Of a stretch of DNA of 64,000 nucleotides, positions 33,141-41,864 are shown one piece after another. Source of the DNA: Streptomyces sp. NBC_01016. GTDB lineage: Bacteria > Actinomycetota > Actinomycetes > Streptomycetales > Streptomycetaceae. The notes beneath the pieces were generated by a model, which searched no databases, was not told where the DNA came from, and saw nothing but the letters and a program-made list of their open reading frames with translations. How positions within the stretch are numbered: the stretch's first letter is position 1; each line of letters starts with the position of its first letter. The stretch spans positions 1,178,001 through 1,242,000 of the forward strand of contig NZ_JAPEOQ010000001.1 in assembly GCF_026341035.1 (NCBI RefSeq), in the 5' to 3' direction. The translations under genes were made by a program, and so were the position numbers.

Positions 33141-33213
33141 GCACTCGTAGCTTAACGGATAGAGCATCTGACTACGGATCAGAAGGTTGCAGGTTCGAAT
33201 CCTGCCGAGTGCA
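33141..33213 (+). tRNA. tRNA-Arg(ACG)
   Basis: 73 bases. Acceptor GCACTCG pairs with CGAGTGC, discriminator A. The anticodon stem TCTGA/TCAGA encloses CTACGGA with anticodon ACG (wobble A is normally deaminated to inosine; the deaminase tadA is encoded at 53535). T arm GCAGG-TTCGAAT-CCTGC. Confidence 0.96.
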
Positions 33214-33220
33214 CACAGAC

Positions 33221-33250
33221 AAGAGGCCCCGGAGTAATCCGGGGCCTCTT
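33221..33250 (+). terminator. Terminator of tRNA-Arg(ACG)
   Basis: AAGAGGCCCCGGA pairs perfectly with TCCGGGGCCTCTT across GTAA, followed by GCGTTTT. Confidence 0.92.
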
Positions 33251-33294
33251 GCGTTTTGCGGGTGTTGTCAGTGCCGTGCGTCATCCTGGCTCGT

Positions 33295-34179
33295 ATGACG
33301 TGGTGGTGCACCGGGATGCGGTGGCGTGGGGGCGGGCCGGTCTTCGGGTGGGTGGGGGACGGCGGGGGCGAGCGTGAGAGTGGGGTGCGGTTCGGGGAGG
33401 GCGTTGCGTTCCGGGTCGGTGGGGAGCGGCGGTGTCTCGGGGTGTGGCGGGGAGGACGGTGGACCGTCTGTTCGGGGCGGGATGCCGTGCCGGTGCGGGG
33501 GACGCGGGCGCAGTGCGCGGAGTGTGCCGCGATCGACCGGGCGCGGTCCGTGGCCGCGGACACCATCGCCGATGACCCGCGGCCGTACCACGTGTATTTG
33601 GCGTGGTTCGGGGACGGACTCGTGAAGGTGGGGATCACGGGTGTGGCGAGGGGCGGCGCGCGGCTGTTGGAGCAGGGGGCCGTCGCCTTTACGTGGCTGG
33701 GGCAGGGGCCCTTGATGGCGGCGCGGCGGGCCGAGGAGCTGCTGCGGGTGGCGCTCGGGGTGCCGGATCGGATTCCGTACGAGAGGAAGCGGGCCGTGCG
33801 GGGCGGGCTGCCGGGGGTCGGTGAGCGGGGCGCCGAGCTGGTGCGGGCGCATGGCGTCGCGGCGGGGCTCGACGGGTGGCCCGAGTCGCTGGAGCGGCTG
33901 CCGTGCCAGGTGGTGGATCACGGGGAGGCTTTTGGGCTGGCGGGGATCGACCGGGTTGATGGTGTTGTGAGTGGGCTCGGTGTGGGGGATGTCGTCGCGG
34001 GGCGGGTGGTGGCTGCTGCTGGGCCTGATCTGCATCTCGTGGAGGCTGGCGGTGAGCGGCGGCTTGTTGTTGATGTGAGGGTGCTTGCCGGGTGGCCGTT
34101 GGAGAGGGTGCCGGAGGGGGCGAGTGGGGCGAGGCTCGCGGTGCGCGAGGTGCCGGGGGTGCAGGGTGGGCTCTTCTAG
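33295..34179 (+). CDS. DUF2797 family protein
   Basis: 294 residues from the ATG at 33295 (MTWWCTGMRW). Cys residues in WTVCSGR and TRAQCAECAA suggest a zinc site near 50-85. The following HVYLAWFGDGLVKVGIT resembles the GIY-YIG nuclease strand pattern, with a further conserved EELLRVALGVPDRIPY segment. The C-terminal 90 residues form a beta-rich domain. The function of the family is unknown. Wide use of GGG, GTG and CGG codons at the start gives a somewhat atypical composition. Confidence 0.82.
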   Translation: MTWWCTGMRWRGGGPVFGWVGDGGGERESGVRFGEGVAFRVGGERRCLGVWRGGRWTVCSGRDAVPVRGTRAQCAECAAIDRARSVAADTIADDPRPYHVYLAWFGDGLVKVGITGVARGGARLLEQGAVAFTWLGQGPLMAARRAEELLRVALGVPDRIPYERKRAVRGGLPGVGERGAELVRAHGVAAGLDGWPESLERLPCQVVDHGEAFGLAGIDRVDGVVSGLGVGDVVAGRVVAAAGPDLHLVEAGGERRLVVDVRVLAGWPLERVPEGASGARLAVREVPGVQGGLF

Positions 34180-34246
34180 CGGACTCCGGTCGAGTACCGG
34201 CCGATCGGCCAATTCCCTTTCCCCGCGCCCGGGAACGGGGGATCGT

Positions 34247-34618
34247 ATGGACATGAGTGATCACGTCGATGCGGCTGACGGGCCGGCGGTCCGGCCGGTG
34301 CCCGCCTTCGAACCGCCCTATTACGTCGTGGTGTTCAGCTCCGTGCGGACCCCGGGAGACCGTGGCTACGGAGAGGCATCGGACCGGATGGACGAGCTGG
34401 TCAAGGAGATACCGGGGTACCTGGGGCACGAGTCCGCGCGCAATCCCGGTGGGCTCGGGATCACCGTCTCGTACTTCCGCGACTCCGACGCCATCGAGCA
34501 GTGGCGGTCCGCCGGCGAGCACCGCGCCGTACAGAAGCAGGGCCGCGCCGAGTGGTACGAGCGGTACACCGTGCACGTCGCCAAGGTCGAGCGCAGTCAG
34601 GAGTTCCAGCGTGACTGA
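34247..34618 (+). CDS. Antibiotic-biosynthesis-monooxygenase (ABM) domain protein
   Basis: 123 residues, ATG at 34247 with GGGGGAT upstream. A ferredoxin-like ABM fold is recognised from YYVVVFSSVRTP, GYLGHESARNPGGLGITVSYF and DAIEQWRSAGEHRAVQKQGRAEWY. Family members are small dimeric cofactor-free monooxygenases or heme-binding proteins. The downstream amidohydrolase begins eight bases before this gene ends, so the two are co-translated and probably work together. Confidence 0.85.
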   Translation: MDMSDHVDAADGPAVRPVPAFEPPYYVVVFSSVRTPGDRGYGEASDRMDELVKEIPGYLGHESARNPGGLGITVSYFRDSDAIEQWRSAGEHRAVQKQGRAEWYERYTVHVAKVERSQEFQRD

Positions 34619-35504
34619 GCCCGACACCGTGCCCGAGGCCCAGCAGGTCGCCGCGTTCCTCGACCGGTACCGGCTGCCCGGCCTCGTCGACGTGCACACC
34701 CACTTCATGCCCGAGCGTGTGCTGCGCAAGGTGTGGGCGTACTTCGACTCCGCAGGGCCGCTCGTCGGGACCGAGTGGCCGATCACGTACCGCGAGGAAG
34801 AGGGGCAACGACTCGCCAGGCTAAGGGAGTTCAAGGTCGAGGCCTTCACCTCGATGCTGTATCCGCACAAGGCGGGGATGGCGCCGTGGCTGAACGAGTG
34901 GGCCGCCGACTTCGCCGCCCGTACGCCCGACTGTCTGCACACCGCCACCTTCTTCCCCGAGCCGGGCGTCGAGGCGTATGTGCGCCAGGCACTGGAGGCG
35001 GGGGCGCGGGTGTTCAAGGCGCATGTGCAGGTGGGGGCCTACGAGCCGAACGATCCGCTGCTCGACCCCGTGTGGGGGTTGCTCGCCGAGGCCGGGGTGC
35101 CGATCGTGACGCACTGCGGGTCCGGGCCCGCGCCCGGCAAGCACACCGGGCCCGAGCCGATCGCGCGGCTGCTCGCCCGGCATCCGCGGCTGCCGCTGGT
35201 GGTCGCGCACATGGGGATGCCCGAGTACACCGACTTTCTCGCGCTCGCCGAGCGGTATGCGCAGGTGCGGCTCGATACGACCATGGCGTTCACCGACTTC
35301 GTCGAGCGGCACACACCGTTCCCCAGGGACGAGCTGGGGCGGCTCGCCGATCTCGGGGACCGGGTGCTGCTCGGCAGCGACTTTCCGAACATCCCGTATC
35401 CGTACATGCACCAGCTGGAGGCCATCGAGCGGCTCGGTCTCGGGGACGACTGGGTGCGGGCCGTCTGCCGGGAGAACGCGGTCGCGCTGTTCGGGCTCGG
35501 CTGA
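34611..35504 (+). CDS. Amidohydrolase-2 family metal-dependent hydrolase
   Basis: 297 residues from the GTG at 34611 (AGGAGTTCCAGC upstream). TIM-barrel amidohydrolase motifs: LVDVHTHFMPE with the HxH metal site, FKAHVQVGAYEP, IVTHCGSG (His), VVAHMGMPEY (His) and LLGSDFPNIPYPY (Asp). Members include decarboxylases and hydrolases of aromatic-pathway intermediates (ACMSD-like). The 3' end runs into a 22-base tandem repeat that contains the stop codon. Confidence 0.87.
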   Translation: MTEPDTVPEAQQVAAFLDRYRLPGLVDVHTHFMPERVLRKVWAYFDSAGPLVGTEWPITYREEEGQRLARLREFKVEAFTSMLYPHKAGMAPWLNEWAADFAARTPDCLHTATFFPEPGVEAYVRQALEAGARVFKAHVQVGAYEPNDPLLDPVWGLLAEAGVPIVTHCGSGPAPGKHTGPEPIARLLARHPRLPLVVAHMGMPEYTDFLALAERYAQVRLDTTMAFTDFVERHTPFPRDELGRLADLGDRVLLGSDFPNIPYPYMHQLEAIERLGLGDDWVRAVCRENAVALFGLG

Positions 35505-35577
35505 GCCACCGTTCGGGCTCGGCTGAGCCACCGTTCGGGCTCGGCTGAGCAGCCGTTCGGACTCGGCTGACCCCCGC
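35490..35577 (+). repeat. Four tandem 22-base units spanning the amidohydrolase stop codon
   Basis: Units start at 35490, 35512, 35534 and 35556. The first two are identical and the third and fourth diverge slightly. The unit begins TTCGGGCTCGGCTGAGCC; the first copy encodes the last residues and TGA, the others are non-coding. Confidence 0.93.
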
Positions 35578-35694
35578 ACGCGCGTGACCCCCGCCCACGC
35601 GGAGGCGTGTTTCCTGAGTGCCGCCTGTGGCTTTCTCAGGGTTTTCACAGGTTCGGGAAAGGGAGCTCTCAGAGGCGCGTCGCATGGTTGCACC

Positions 35695-36450
35695 ATGACC
35701 GCGACCTCGCCCCAGGGGCGTACCGAACTGCTGAGGCCGGACGGGAGTCCCGTCCGGGTTCTTGTCGTGGACGACGAGCAGTCCATCACCGAGCTGTTGT
35801 CCATGGCCCTGCGCTACGAGGGCTGGCAGATCCGCACCGCGAGCGACGGCGCAGGAGCCGTGCAGACCGCGCGTGAGTTCCGGCCCGACGCCGTCGTGCT
35901 CGACATGATGCTGCCGGACATGGACGGGCTCAGCGTGCTCGGGCGGATGCGCCGCGAGCTGCCGGAAGTGCCCGTGCTCTTCCTGACCGCCAAGGACGCC
36001 GTCGAGGACCGGATCGCCGGCCTGACGGCGGGCGGCGACGACTATGTGACCAAGCCGTTCAGTCTCGAAGAGGTCGTCGCGCGGCTGCGTGGGCTGATCC
36101 GGCGGACCGGCGCCGCCGACCGGCGCAGCGAGTCCGTGCTCGTCGTCGGCGACCTGATGCTCGACGAGGACAGCCACGAGGTGTCGCGGGGTGGGGACAA
36201 CATCCACCTCACCGCCACCGAGTTCGAGCTGCTCCGCTTCCTCATGCGCAATCCGCGCCGCGTGCTCAGCAAGGCGCAGATCCTCGACCGCGTGTGGTCG
36301 TACGACTTCGGTGGGCAGGCCAACGTCGTCGAGCTCTACATCTCGTACCTGCGGCGGAAGATCGACGCCGGGCGTGAGCCGATGATCCACACCCGGCGCG
36401 GCGCCGGCTACCTGATCAAGCCGGCCATGGCCGCCTCCACCTCGTCGTGA
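35695..36450 (+). CDS. OmpR/PhoB-family response regulator
   Basis: 251 residues from the ATG at 35695. Receiver domain about 20-135: LVVDDEQ acidic pocket, phospho-acceptor Asp about 70 in VVLDMMLPDMDG, Thr in FLTAKD and Lys in YVTKPFS. Winged-helix DNA-binding domain about 150-245 with LTATEFELLRFL and RRGAGYLI. The stop overlaps the start of its kinase (GTGA). It belongs with the histidine kinase and probably the two following glycosyltransferase genes. Confidence 0.94.
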   Translation: MTATSPQGRTELLRPDGSPVRVLVVDDEQSITELLSMALRYEGWQIRTASDGAGAVQTAREFRPDAVVLDMMLPDMDGLSVLGRMRRELPEVPVLFLTAKDAVEDRIAGLTAGGDDYVTKPFSLEEVVARLRGLIRRTGAADRRSESVLVVGDLMLDEDSHEVSRGGDNIHLTATEFELLRFLMRNPRRVLSKAQILDRVWSYDFGGQANVVELYISYLRRKIDAGREPMIHTRRGAGYLIKPAMAASTSS

Positions 36451-38108
36451 AGCGCAGGGGACGGGCCGCCCCACGCGCCCCGCGGCCCCAGAAGCTACGT
36501 ACCCGGCTCGTCGTCACGGCCGTCGCGCTGATGGCCGTGGTGGCGTCCGTGATCGGTGTCGTGTCGACCGTCTCGCTGCACTCGTACCTGTACAGCCAGC
36601 TCGACGAGCAGGTGACCGGCATAGCGATGCGGGCGTCCGGCGGGCCGGGTGACCAGCCGCATCCCGGTGGCAGCGGCCCCGCCGCAGCGGTGGGCGACCT
36701 GGCCTTCGTCACCCTGGGCTCCCCCGCCGGCACCATCGGCGCGGAGGTCTCGGCGGACGGCCGGATCACGTCGGGCAAGATCAGCGTCGACGAGCAGACC
36801 ACCGACGGCCGCACGCAGACCCGGGCCAAGACCCTGTCCGCCGAGGCCCTCGAGGTCCTGAACTCCGTCTCGAAGGACGGCGACACCACGGCCGGCGGCG
36901 ACGACAAGGACATCGACGCGTACACGGTCGACCTGCCCGGCTACGGTTCCTACCGGGTCGAGTACGTCACCGGCGCCAAGGGCGACTTCTACGTGGGCCG
37001 CCCCACCGCCGAGGTCGACTCCACCGTCAACAAGCTCATCGTCACCGAGCTGCTCGTCGCCGCCGCGGCCCTCGTCGCGGCGGGCGCGGCCGGAGCGATC
37101 ATGGTCGGCGTGAATCTGCGGCCGCTGCGCCGCGTCGCCGCGACCGCGTCCCGTGTCTCCGAACTCCCGCTGCACAGCGGCGAGGTGATGCTCCACGAGC
37201 GCGTCCCCGAGTCCGAGGCCGACCCCAGAACCGAGGTCGGGCAGGTCGGCGCCGCGCTCAACCGCATGCTCGACCATGTGCACGGCGCTCTCGAATCGCG
37301 GCAGCAGAGCGAGATGCGGGTGCGCCAGTTCGTCGCGGACGCCAGCCATGAGCTGCGTACGCCGCTGGCCTCCATCCGCGGCTACGCCGAGCTGACCAGG
37401 CGCGGCCGCGAGGAGACAGGCCCCGACACCCGGCACGCGCTCGGCCGCATCGAGTCCGAGGCGGACCGGATGACCGGGCTCGTCGAGGACCTGCTGCTGC
37501 TCGCCCGGCTCGACGCGGGCCGCCCGCTCTCGTACGAGCCGACCGACCTGTCCCCCCTGGTCGTCGACGCGCTCAGCGATGCCCGCGCCGCCGACCAGGA
37601 CCACGCGTGGCGCCTGGAGCTCCCCGACGAACCGGCCACCGTGCTCGCCGACTCCCCGCGCCTGCACCAGGTTCTCGTCAACCTGCTCGCCAACGCGCGT
37701 ACGCACACACCGCCCGGCACCACCGTCACGGCCCGCGTGCACCGGTACGGCCACTGGGTCTGCCTCGACGTCCAGGACGACGGCCCCGGCATCCCGCCCG
37801 AGCTGCTTCCGCACGTCTTCGAACGGTTCGCGCGCGGCGACTCCTCGCGGTCCAGGAAGGCGGGCTCGACCGGCCTCGGGCTCGCCATCGTGCAGGCCGT
37901 CGCGGCCGCGCACGGTGGGTCTGTGACGGTCGAGAGCGTGGCCGGCCGCACCGTTTTTACCGTGCATCTGCCGGCCTACGCGGCCGTGGCGCCACCCGTG
38001 CCGACGTCGCGGGGCTCTGCCCCGGCCCCCGCGCCTCAATCGCCGGCGGGGCTTGATGCGGCCGCCCCGCACTCACAGGTAGGGCAAAGCTTCACCACAC
38101 AGCCCTAA
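36447..38108 (+). CDS. Sensor histidine kinase
   Basis: 553 residues. TM1 at about 20-44, an extracellular sensor domain about 45-195, TM2 about 198-222, HAMP, then HisKA with His-301 in DASHELRTPLASIRGY. ATPase motifs: NLLANARTHTPPG (N), VQDDGPGIP (G1), FERFARGD (F) and STGLGLAIV (G2). Partner of the upstream response regulator. The last 40 residues (Pro/Ala-rich) are encoded by a 45-base dispersed repeat and its flank and are probably not part of the ancestral protein. Confidence 0.94.
   Translation: MKRRGRAAPRAPRPQKLRTRLVVTAVALMAVVASVIGVVSTVSLHSYLYSQLDEQVTGIAMRASGGPGDQPHPGGSGPAAAVGDLAFVTLGSPAGTIGAEVSADGRITSGKISVDEQTTDGRTQTRAKTLSAEALEVLNSVSKDGDTTAGGDDKDIDAYTVDLPGYGSYRVEYVTGAKGDFYVGRPTAEVDSTVNKLIVTELLVAAAALVAAGAAGAIMVGVNLRPLRRVAATASRVSELPLHSGEVMLHERVPESEADPRTEVGQVGAALNRMLDHVHGALESRQQSEMRVRQFVADASHELRTPLASIRGYAELTRRGREETGPDTRHALGRIESEADRMTGLVEDLLLLARLDAGRPLSYEPTDLSPLVVDALSDARAADQDHAWRLELPDEPATVLADSPRLHQVLVNLLANARTHTPPGTTVTARVHRYGHWVCLDVQDDGPGIPPELLPHVFERFARGDSSRSRKAGSTGLGLAIVQAVAAAHGGSVTVESVAGRTVFTVHLPAYAAVAPPVPTSRGSAPAPAPQSPAGLDAAAPHSQVGQSFTTQP
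38010..38054 (-). repeat. Dispersed 45-base repeat, copy 1 (inside histidine-kinase 3' end)
   Basis: Matches the reverse complement of 44230-44274 and 57882-57926 at 44 of 45 bases. It contains inverted GC-rich arms (CGGGGCTCTGCCCCG). Confidence 0.93.
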
Positions 38109-38134
38109 CAGGGCAGTTGGCGAATGTCGGTGTC

Positions 38135-39577
38135 ATGCGAACCGACTCTTCTCCGGGCATCGACCCCACCTCTGTCTCCGCGAGGTTCGGGGCGCTGCCG
38201 GCGCGGGAGCACCTCCCGGTCGGCAGCGGCGATGTGCCGGTCCTGGACGTTGTCATCCCCGTCTACAACGAGGAGAAGGACCTCGGTGAGTGCGTGCGCA
38301 ACCTGCACGCCCACCTGGTCCGCACCTTCCCCTACCGCTTCCGCATCACCGTTGCGGACAACGCCTCAACCGACAGCACGCCCCAGGTGGCGTACGACCT
38401 GACGAACGAGTTCCGCGAGGTCGAGCACTTCCGGCTCGAGCAGAAGGGGCGCGGACGCGCCCTGAACGCCGTGTGGTCGGCATCCGACGCACCGGTCCTC
38501 GCGTACATGGACGTGGACCTGTCCACCGACCTGAACGCGCTTCTTCCGCTGGTGGCGCCCCTGATCTCCGGGCACTCCGACCTCGCGATCGGCTCGCGGC
38601 TCGCCCGCAGCTCGCGGGTGGTGCGCGGCTCGAAGCGCGAGTTCATCTCGCGTACCTACAACCTGATCCTGCGCGGCTCCCTCCAGGCCCGCTTCTCCGA
38701 CGCCCAGTGCGGGTTCAAGGCGATCCGGCGCGATGTCGCGCAGGTGCTGCTCCCGCTGGTCGAGGACACCGGCTGGTTCTTCGACACGGAGATGCTGGTG
38801 CTCGCTGAGCGGGCCGGGCTCCGGATCCACGAGGTGCCCGTCGACTGGGTCGACGACCCGAACTCGACCGTCCACATCGTCAAGACGGCGACCGAGGACC
38901 TCAAGGGCGTCTGGCGCGTGGGCAAGGCGCTCGCGACCGGCTCGCTCTCCCTCGACCGGCTCGCGCGCCCCTTCGGCGACGACCCGCGCGACCGTCAACT
39001 CACCGACGTACCCAAGGGCCTGGCCCGCCAGCTGCTCGGCTTCTGCGTCGTCGGCGCCATGTCGACGCTGCTGTATCTCCTGCTGTACTCCGGGTTCCGT
39101 ACGTTCTCGGGGGCGCAGATCGCCAACGCGGCCGCCCTGTTCCTCTCGGCGCTCGTCAACACGGCCGTCAACCGGCGCCTCACCTTCGGGGTGCGCGGCC
39201 GGGACAACGCCGTGCGCCACCAGGCCCAGGGCATCGTCGTCTTCGGCATCGGGTGGGCCCTGACCAGTGGCTCGCTCGCCGCCCTCAACACGGCCTCCGG
39301 CAACCCGGCGCACTCCACCGAGCTGATCGTCCTGATCGCGGCCAACCTCGCGGCGACGATCCTGCGCTTCCTGCTCTTCAGGGCGTGGGTCTTCAACGAC
39401 CGAAGCGACCGAAGCGACCGAAGCGACCGAAGCGACCGGGGTACCCCTGGCCCGGACTCCATCCCGACCCCCGTAACGAATCCTCAGGTTCCGCAGGCCT
39501 GGGGCGACGCGACCGTGCGGATGCACGCCGTCGGCGCGCACCACCACGACGACACCGACCCCAGGATCCAGCGATGA
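38135..39577 (+). CDS. GT2 glycosyltransferase fused to GtrA-like membrane domain
   Basis: 480 residues from the ATG at 38135. The GT2 (dolichol-phosphate-mannose-synthase-like) domain covers about 40-265: DVVIPVYNEEKDL, DNASTDSTP, YMDVDLSTD with the DxD metal site, and DAQCGFKAIRRD. A GtrA-type four-helix domain covers about 300-425. A (Ser-Asp-Arg)n run from a nine-base repeat follows the last helix, then a His/Asp-rich tail. It probably loads a sugar on a polyprenyl carrier and helps flip it. The next gene overlaps by four bases and encodes a GT39-type transferase that could use this carrier sugar. Confidence 0.9.
   Translation: MRTDSSPGIDPTSVSARFGALPAREHLPVGSGDVPVLDVVIPVYNEEKDLGECVRNLHAHLVRTFPYRFRITVADNASTDSTPQVAYDLTNEFREVEHFRLEQKGRGRALNAVWSASDAPVLAYMDVDLSTDLNALLPLVAPLISGHSDLAIGSRLARSSRVVRGSKREFISRTYNLILRGSLQARFSDAQCGFKAIRRDVAQVLLPLVEDTGWFFDTEMLVLAERAGLRIHEVPVDWVDDPNSTVHIVKTATEDLKGVWRVGKALATGSLSLDRLARPFGDDPRDRQLTDVPKGLARQLLGFCVVGAMSTLLYLLLYSGFRTFSGAQIANAAALFLSALVNTAVNRRLTFGVRGRDNAVRHQAQGIVVFGIGWALTSGSLAALNTASGNPAHSTELIVLIAANLAATILRFLLFRAWVFNDRSDRSDRSDRSDRGTPGPDSIPTPVTNPQVPQAWGDATVRMHAVGAHHHDDTDPRIQR
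39398..39439 (+). repeat. Nine-base tandem repeat encoding (Asp-Arg-Ser)n
   Basis: GACCGAAGC occurs four times head to tail, followed by GACCGG. It encodes a charged run after the last GtrA helix and keeps the frame. Confidence 0.92.
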
Positions 39578-41754
39578 CCACAGACATCCGACCGTACGAC
39601 GCCGCCTCGGCGGCGCCCGACGAGTCACCTCCCAGTACCGCGGGACACGGTCGACCCAAGGCCTCGTTCCTCACCCGCGTGTGGCGCGGCAGGCCCGAGG
39701 ACCCGCGCTGGGCCCGCCCGGCCTTCCTCGGCATGCTGCTCGTGATCGCGGCCGCCTACTTCTGGAACCTGTCCGCGTCCGGCTACGCCAACTCCTTCTA
39801 CTCGGCGGCCGCCCAGGCGGGCAGCGAGAGCTGGAAGGCGTTCTTCTTCGGCTCGTCCGACGCGGCGAACGCCATCACCGTCGACAAGCCGCCGGCCGCG
39901 CTGTGGCCGATGGGCCTGTCGGTGCGGCTCTTCGGCCTCAACTCGTGGGCGATCCTCGCCCCGCAGGTCCTGATGGCCCTGGCCACGGCGGGCGTGCTGT
40001 ACGGGGCGGTACGCCGCCGGTTCAGCGCCGCCGCGGGCCTGATCGCCATGGTGGTCCTCGCGACGACCCCGGTCGCCGCGCTGATGTTCCGCTTCAACAA
40101 CCCGGACGCGCTGCTCGCGCTCCTGATGACCGTCACGGTCTACTGCGTCGTGCGCGCCATGGAGCACGGCCGGACCAAGTGGCTGATCTGGGCGGGCGTC
40201 GCCGTCGGCCTCGCCTTCCTCACCAAGACGCTGCAGGCCTTCCTGATCCTGCCGCCGCTCGCGATCCTCTACGCGGTGTTCGCGCCGGTGCGGGTGCGCA
40301 AGCGGTTCGGTCAACTGGCCCTGTCCGCCGTCGCGATGATCGTCGCGGGCGGCTGGTGGGTGGCCGTCGTCGAACTGTGGCCCGCGTCCTCGCGCCCGTA
40401 CATCGGCGGCTCCCAGAACAACTCGTTCCTTGAACTGACCTTCGGCTACAACGGACTCGGCCGCATCAACGGCGAGGAGGCCGGCTCGGTCGGCGGCGGC
40501 GGGGGAGCCGGCGGCACCGGGCAGTGGGGCGAGACCGGCCTCACCCGGATGTTCAACTCCGAGATCGGCAGCCAGATCTCCTGGCTGATCCCGGCGGCGC
40601 TGATCCTCTTCATCGCGGGCGTCGTCCTGACCTGGAAGGCCAAGCGCACCGACACGGCGCGCGCCGCGTTCCTCGCGTGGGGCGGCTCCCTGCTGATGAC
40701 CGGCCTGGTCTTCAGCTTCATGGCGGGCATCTTCCACCAGTACTACACGGTGGCCCTGGCCCCGTACATCGCGGCCGTCATCGGCATGGGCGCCACCGTG
40801 CTGTGGGAGGAGCGGTCCCGGATCACGGCGTCGGCGACGCTGGGTGTGTCCGTCGCCGCGACGGCGGTGTGGGGGTACGTGCTGCTCGGCCGGACCTCGG
40901 ACTACCTGCCGTGGCTGCGGTGGGCCGTGCTCATCGGCGGACTCGTGGCGGGCCTCGGCCTCGCGTTCGCCGGCCGGATCAACCGTCGACTGGCGCTCGG
41001 TGCGGCCGGGTTGGGCCTCGTGGCCTCCCTCGCGGCGCCGACCGCGTACACCATCTCGACGCTGAACACCGGGCACACCGGATCGATCGTGACGGCGGGT
41101 CCCTCCGGGGCCAGCATGATGGGCGGCGGCAAGGGCGGAGGTCCCGGCGGTGGCAAGGGCGGCTTCCCGGGCGGCGGCATGCCCGGCCAGAACGGCAAGA
41201 CCGGCGGACAGAACGGCCGGATGGGCCAGCCCCCGACCGGCGGCGGCATGCCCGGCCAGAACCAGGGCACCGGCAAGAGCACGCAGGGCACCGGCAACCA
41301 GGGCACCGGCAAGAACAGCAAGCAGGGCGGCATGCCCGGCGGCGGCACGCGCGGTGGCAAGGCCGGCGGCGGAGGCGGCGGCATGGGCGGCCTCCTCAAC
41401 GGCGCCCAGGTCAGCACCAAGGCCAAGAAGCTGCTCCAGAAGAACGCCGACGACTACACCTGGGCCGCGGCCACGATCGGCTCGCAGAACCAGTCGAGCT
41501 ACCAGTTGGCCACCGGCGACCCGGTGATGGCGATCGGCGGCTTCAACGGCACCGACCCGTCCCCGACACTCGCCCAGTTCAAGCAGTACGTCGAGGACGG
41601 CAAGATCCACTACTTCATCGGCAGCGGTTCGACCGGCGGCATGGGCAGCACCAGCTCCGGCTCGGCGTCGAAGATCACGAAGTGGGTGGAGGCCAACTTC
41701 AAGAAGGTGACGGTCGGCAGCAGCACGTTCTACGACCTGACGCAGTCCAAGTAG
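39574..41754 (+). CDS. GT39/ArnT-type polyprenyl-sugar glycosyltransferase
   Basis: 726 residues; ATGA overlap with the previous gene. About twelve membrane helices between 50 and 500. After helix 1 comes the extracytoplasmic loop with the family hallmark ITVDKPPAALW. FRFNNPDALLALL and a later QNNSFLELTFGYNGLGR loop are typical of the family. A long Gly/Met/Gln-rich insert (about 515-605, units such as GGMPGQNQGTG) separates the membrane part from a small extracytoplasmic C-terminal domain (about 610-726). It likely transfers a carrier-linked sugar to wall polymers or proteins outside the membrane. Confidence 0.88.
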   Translation: MTTDIRPYDAASAAPDESPPSTAGHGRPKASFLTRVWRGRPEDPRWARPAFLGMLLVIAAAYFWNLSASGYANSFYSAAAQAGSESWKAFFFGSSDAANAITVDKPPAALWPMGLSVRLFGLNSWAILAPQVLMALATAGVLYGAVRRRFSAAAGLIAMVVLATTPVAALMFRFNNPDALLALLMTVTVYCVVRAMEHGRTKWLIWAGVAVGLAFLTKTLQAFLILPPLAILYAVFAPVRVRKRFGQLALSAVAMIVAGGWWVAVVELWPASSRPYIGGSQNNSFLELTFGYNGLGRINGEEAGSVGGGGGAGGTGQWGETGLTRMFNSEIGSQISWLIPAALILFIAGVVLTWKAKRTDTARAAFLAWGGSLLMTGLVFSFMAGIFHQYYTVALAPYIAAVIGMGATVLWEERSRITASATLGVSVAATAVWGYVLLGRTSDYLPWLRWAVLIGGLVAGLGLAFAGRINRRLALGAAGLGLVASLAAPTAYTISTLNTGHTGSIVTAGPSGASMMGGGKGGGPGGGKGGFPGGGMPGQNGKTGGQNGRMGQPPTGGGMPGQNQGTGKSTQGTGNQGTGKNSKQGGMPGGGTRGGKAGGGGGGMGGLLNGAQVSTKAKKLLQKNADDYTWAAATIGSQNQSSYQLATGDPVMAIGGFNGTDPSPTLAQFKQYVEDGKIHYFIGSGSTGGMGSTSSGSASKITKWVEANFKKVTVGSSTFYDLTQSK

Positions 41755-41793
41755 GTCCGACCCGGCCGACCCACCCCCGAGTGAACAAACCAC

Positions 41794-41854
41794 TTGTACG
41801 GCGTACAACGCACCCTCTACGGTGTACGGGAAGCATCAGTCCCGTACACCGTAG
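41794..41854. promoter_or_regulatory. Exporter promoter with two palindromic operators
   Basis: TTGTACGGCGTACAA (41794-41808) is a palindrome overlapping a -35-like TTGTAC; TACGGT (41818-41823) follows after 18 bases as -10. A second inverted repeat with perfect 14-base arms (41817-41830 and 41841-41854, CTACGGTGTACGGG) covers the -10 and the start region. Both share GTAC cores. They are probable binding sites for the TetR regulator encoded after the exporter. Confidence 0.75.
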
Positions 41855-41864
41855 AGGAGTGTCC

